A stretch of 64,000 bases of DNA from positions 14,468 through 78,467 of the forward strand of contig MPNW01000027.1 in the NCBI GenBank assembly GCA_011800805.1. The letters run 5' to 3'. The translations under genes and the position numbers were made by a program. A model generated the notes under the pieces. The model did not search any database, had not been told where the DNA came from, and saw nothing but the letters and a program-made list of their open reading frames with translations. Position 1 is the first letter of the stretch, and each line of letters opens with the position of its first letter. Shown piece after piece: positions 61,664 through 64,000 of this stretch. The DNA comes from Hirudo medicinalis (Eukaryota; Annelida; Clitellata; Hirudinida; Hirudinidae).

Positions 61664-64000
61664 ATGGCTGGCTTTGACGATCCAGGAGTATTTTTTAGTG
61701 ACAATCTAAACGCCGATGATGTTCAGCAAAGTGACGAGAGGCAAATTAACAGACTTCAGATAAAAAACCGATTCAGAGAATTCATTCGACAGTTCTACGA
61801 AGGAAGTTACAATTACAAATACAGGTTTAATTTAATTTATTTGAGTTTCCTGCTCTGGATTTTTTAATAAGTGTATTTTTCTTCAGAGATCAACTAAAAA
61901 AGAATTACAATTTGAGAAATTATTTTCTGGAAGTAGATTTGGATGATTTGGCTCATTATGATCCGGATTTGAGCGAGAAGCTTTATAATTTCCCTTCAGA
62001 ACACTTGCCATTGGTTAAATATTTTTTTATCTATTTAAATTACATGTTAGAGTATCATATTTCGATTCTGGAGTATATAGTAAATTAATTAGAATATTCT
62101 CTTATCATTTACACATGGAGTTATATTTTCATTAAATGTAGTTTGAGGATGCAGCCAAAGAGGTAGCAGATGAGCTCACAAAACCTCGACCTGAAGGAGA
62201 AGAAGAGGTGCAGGACGTCCAAATAACCCTGACTTCCTCAGCAGTTCCTTCCTCTGTAAGAGATCTCAAGGTGAGAATATACTTGATGTTTATTGAAAAC
62301 ATTGGGCTTGGTGTTATGTTGTCTGCTAGCAGGAAGACTGATTGATTGCCTTGTGAGAAAATAATTGGCCCTACTTTATTTTACTTTTTGCAACGTTACA
62401 TGATTCATTACTTTGATAAAGCAAATCATGAACTTCAAGTCAATCAACCGCAACATCATCACTTAGTTTTGATGAGAATTTTGCGAAACTAATTTTTAGT
62501 CGGATCAAATGTCTCGCCTGGTGAAAATTCCAGGCATCATTATTGCCACTTCGTCTTCGAGAGCCAAAGCCACTCGAATCAGCATCCAGTGCAGGAGCTG
62601 CAGGAACTTCCTGAACAACATCCCCGTCAAACCGGGACTTGAAGGTTACACCCTGCCCAGGAAATGCCCCACGTTCGTCGATCTTATTCTCAACTGTTTT
62701 TGTTTCAGCATTTCTGATTCAACAATTTTTTTAGGGATCAAGCAGGCAGAGTTAAATGTCCGGTCGACCCTTTCTTCATTGTTCCTGAAAAATGCAAATG
62801 CGTCGACTATCAGGTTGGTCGACCTGATTCATGCAGCTGTCATCGAGAATTGAACTCCTTTGAGAACTGAGATGTCGTGTGCTAATTTCCAATTAATTTT
62901 CCAGGTACTGAAACTCCAGGAAGCACCTGAAGCCGTCCCAAATGGAGAACTTCCCCGTCACTTGCAACTCTATTGCGATCGATATTTGTGCGAAACTGTC
63001 GTGCCTGGCAATAGAGTGTCTGTCATTGGGATTTATTCCATCAAGAAGAGTGGAACTTCTGGAAAGGTTTGAGTACTTGGATAATCGTCAAGTTTGGGTA
63101 CTTGGACTTGAAAGGAATTTAATCCATCTCATTGCATGTGCTTTGTGTGTAACAAAACTGGAGTTCAGTTTTAAAACCCATTTTTGTAATTTCAAGTTTA
63201 GCTCTTATTTTGTGCAATTAAAATAATCAGATACTTAACTCTGAATTGAACGTGCATTTGAGACACCAACAATGTAACGGTTCATCATTATCCTCCACAA
63301 TTCCATAGAAAGGAGCCCGAGAAAAGATCAACGTCGGCGTGAGGATGCCCTACCTGAGAGTCCTTGGCATCAAAGTCAACACCAGCGGACCAGGGAGGCT
63401 GGGTTTTGGGGGAAGTTTGAGTTCGACCGATGAAAATGAGTTCATTAACCTTGCTGCCTCTGCCAACATTTACGAGATGATTGCCAGCAGCATTGCACCT
63501 TCCATATATGGATGCACGGACATGAAGAAAGCCATCGCTTGCATGCTCTTTGGAGGTTCCAGGAAAAAGTAACTTATTAGCAAGCATTTCTTTTCTTCTA
63601 ATGTTTGAAGATGTTTGATAATTTCTGTTGTTAATATAATAATATTAATTTAATGATTATTAGTATAGTAATAGTTTCACACATTTGTCTGCCATTTATT
63701 TACAATTTGATGGCAGACTTCCGGACGGTCTTGTGAGGAGAGGGGACATCAACCTGTTGCTGCTCGGAGACCCTGGAACTGCTAAGTCTCAGCTGCTAAA
63801 ATTTGTGGAGAACTGTGCTCCTATTGGGGTTGGTTATCCTACATTCATTGTTGATAACCATTGGCTTGACTTAACCATTGGCACTGCAGGTGTACACGTC
63901 TGGCAAAGGTAGCAGTGCTGCAGGCTTGACTGCTTCTGTCATCAGAGATCCTGGATCGGTGAGAATCCTTTAAAAACCATCCATCCATCCATTGGCTAGA
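61664..64000 (+). CDS. MCM5: Replication licensing helicase subunit MCM5 (N-terminal part; cut by right edge)
   Basis: MCM5 is one of six subunits of the MCM2-7 replicative helicase. Nine exons (61664-61824, 61887-62013, 62142-62270, 62500-62672, 62735-62813, 62905-63066, 63309-63568, 63717-63828 and 63890-63958) join in phase to 424 residues, of about 730 in the family. The start [15 protein letters not shown] is typical of MCM5. The zinc-binding region is CRSCRN ... [19 protein letters not shown] ... [28 protein letters not shown] follows in the N-terminal OB fold. The AAA+ core begins with [20 protein letters not shown], and Walker A is [14 protein letters not shown]. The last exon in the window reads [20 protein letters not shown] and ends at a GTGAGA donor at 63959. 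Walker B, the arginine finger and the C-terminal domain lie beyond the window. Confidence 0.96.

Overview
This is nuclear DNA from an invertebrate animal. Genes are split into many short exons with GT-AG introns, a few of them GC-AG. The sequence is AT-rich with many trinucleotide repeats, and it carries LINE, hAT and SINE-like debris. The gene set is animal: a myosin rod, AMPK gamma, CK1 delta/epsilon, a cadherin, a radial-spoke protein, PA200 and MCM5. The end of the myosin rod reads like protostome muscle myosin, so a protostome such as a lophotrochozoan is likely, but the species cannot be fixed from the window. Exon joins given here were read by eye from splice sites and checked for reading phase; no transcript data were available.

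Layout from left to right: (1) 1-603, minus, first two exons of an unknown gene. (2) 1358-6063, plus, a myosin tail with no motor domain. (3) 6238-7574, minus, LSM11 of the U7 snRNP, followed at 8505-9180 by a damaged partial duplicate. (4) 9604-14316, minus, a gene whose phases allow radial spoke protein 3 (an A-kinase anchoring protein) to be joined directly to the two cyclic-nucleotide-binding domains of a PKA regulatory subunit. (5) 15508-16578, minus, a two-helix membrane protein with a PP1-docking-like tail. (6) 18858-20897, minus, casein kinase 1 delta/epsilon. (7) 21292-23549, plus, WDR20. (8) about 5 kb of repeat-rich DNA. (9) 28607-34030, plus, AMPK gamma with a long N-terminal extension and a serine-rich insert. 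(10) 34420-40304, minus, a small secreted PAN-PLAT protein whose second intron holds a LINE that itself contains a hAT transposon. (11) 41907-45289, minus, a short-tailed cadherin. (12) 46449-60626, plus, the 45-exon proteasome activator PSME4 (PA200). (13) 61664 to the right edge, plus, MCM5, cut by the window.

The genes do not form one pathway. The most unusual item is the RSPH3-PKA regulatory fusion model. RSPH3 normally recruits PKA by binding the dimerisation/docking domain of the regulatory subunit. Here that docking domain is absent and the two partners are encoded in one phase-consistent exon chain of 648 codons. The second is the headless myosin rod, which appears to have its own start codon and first exon.
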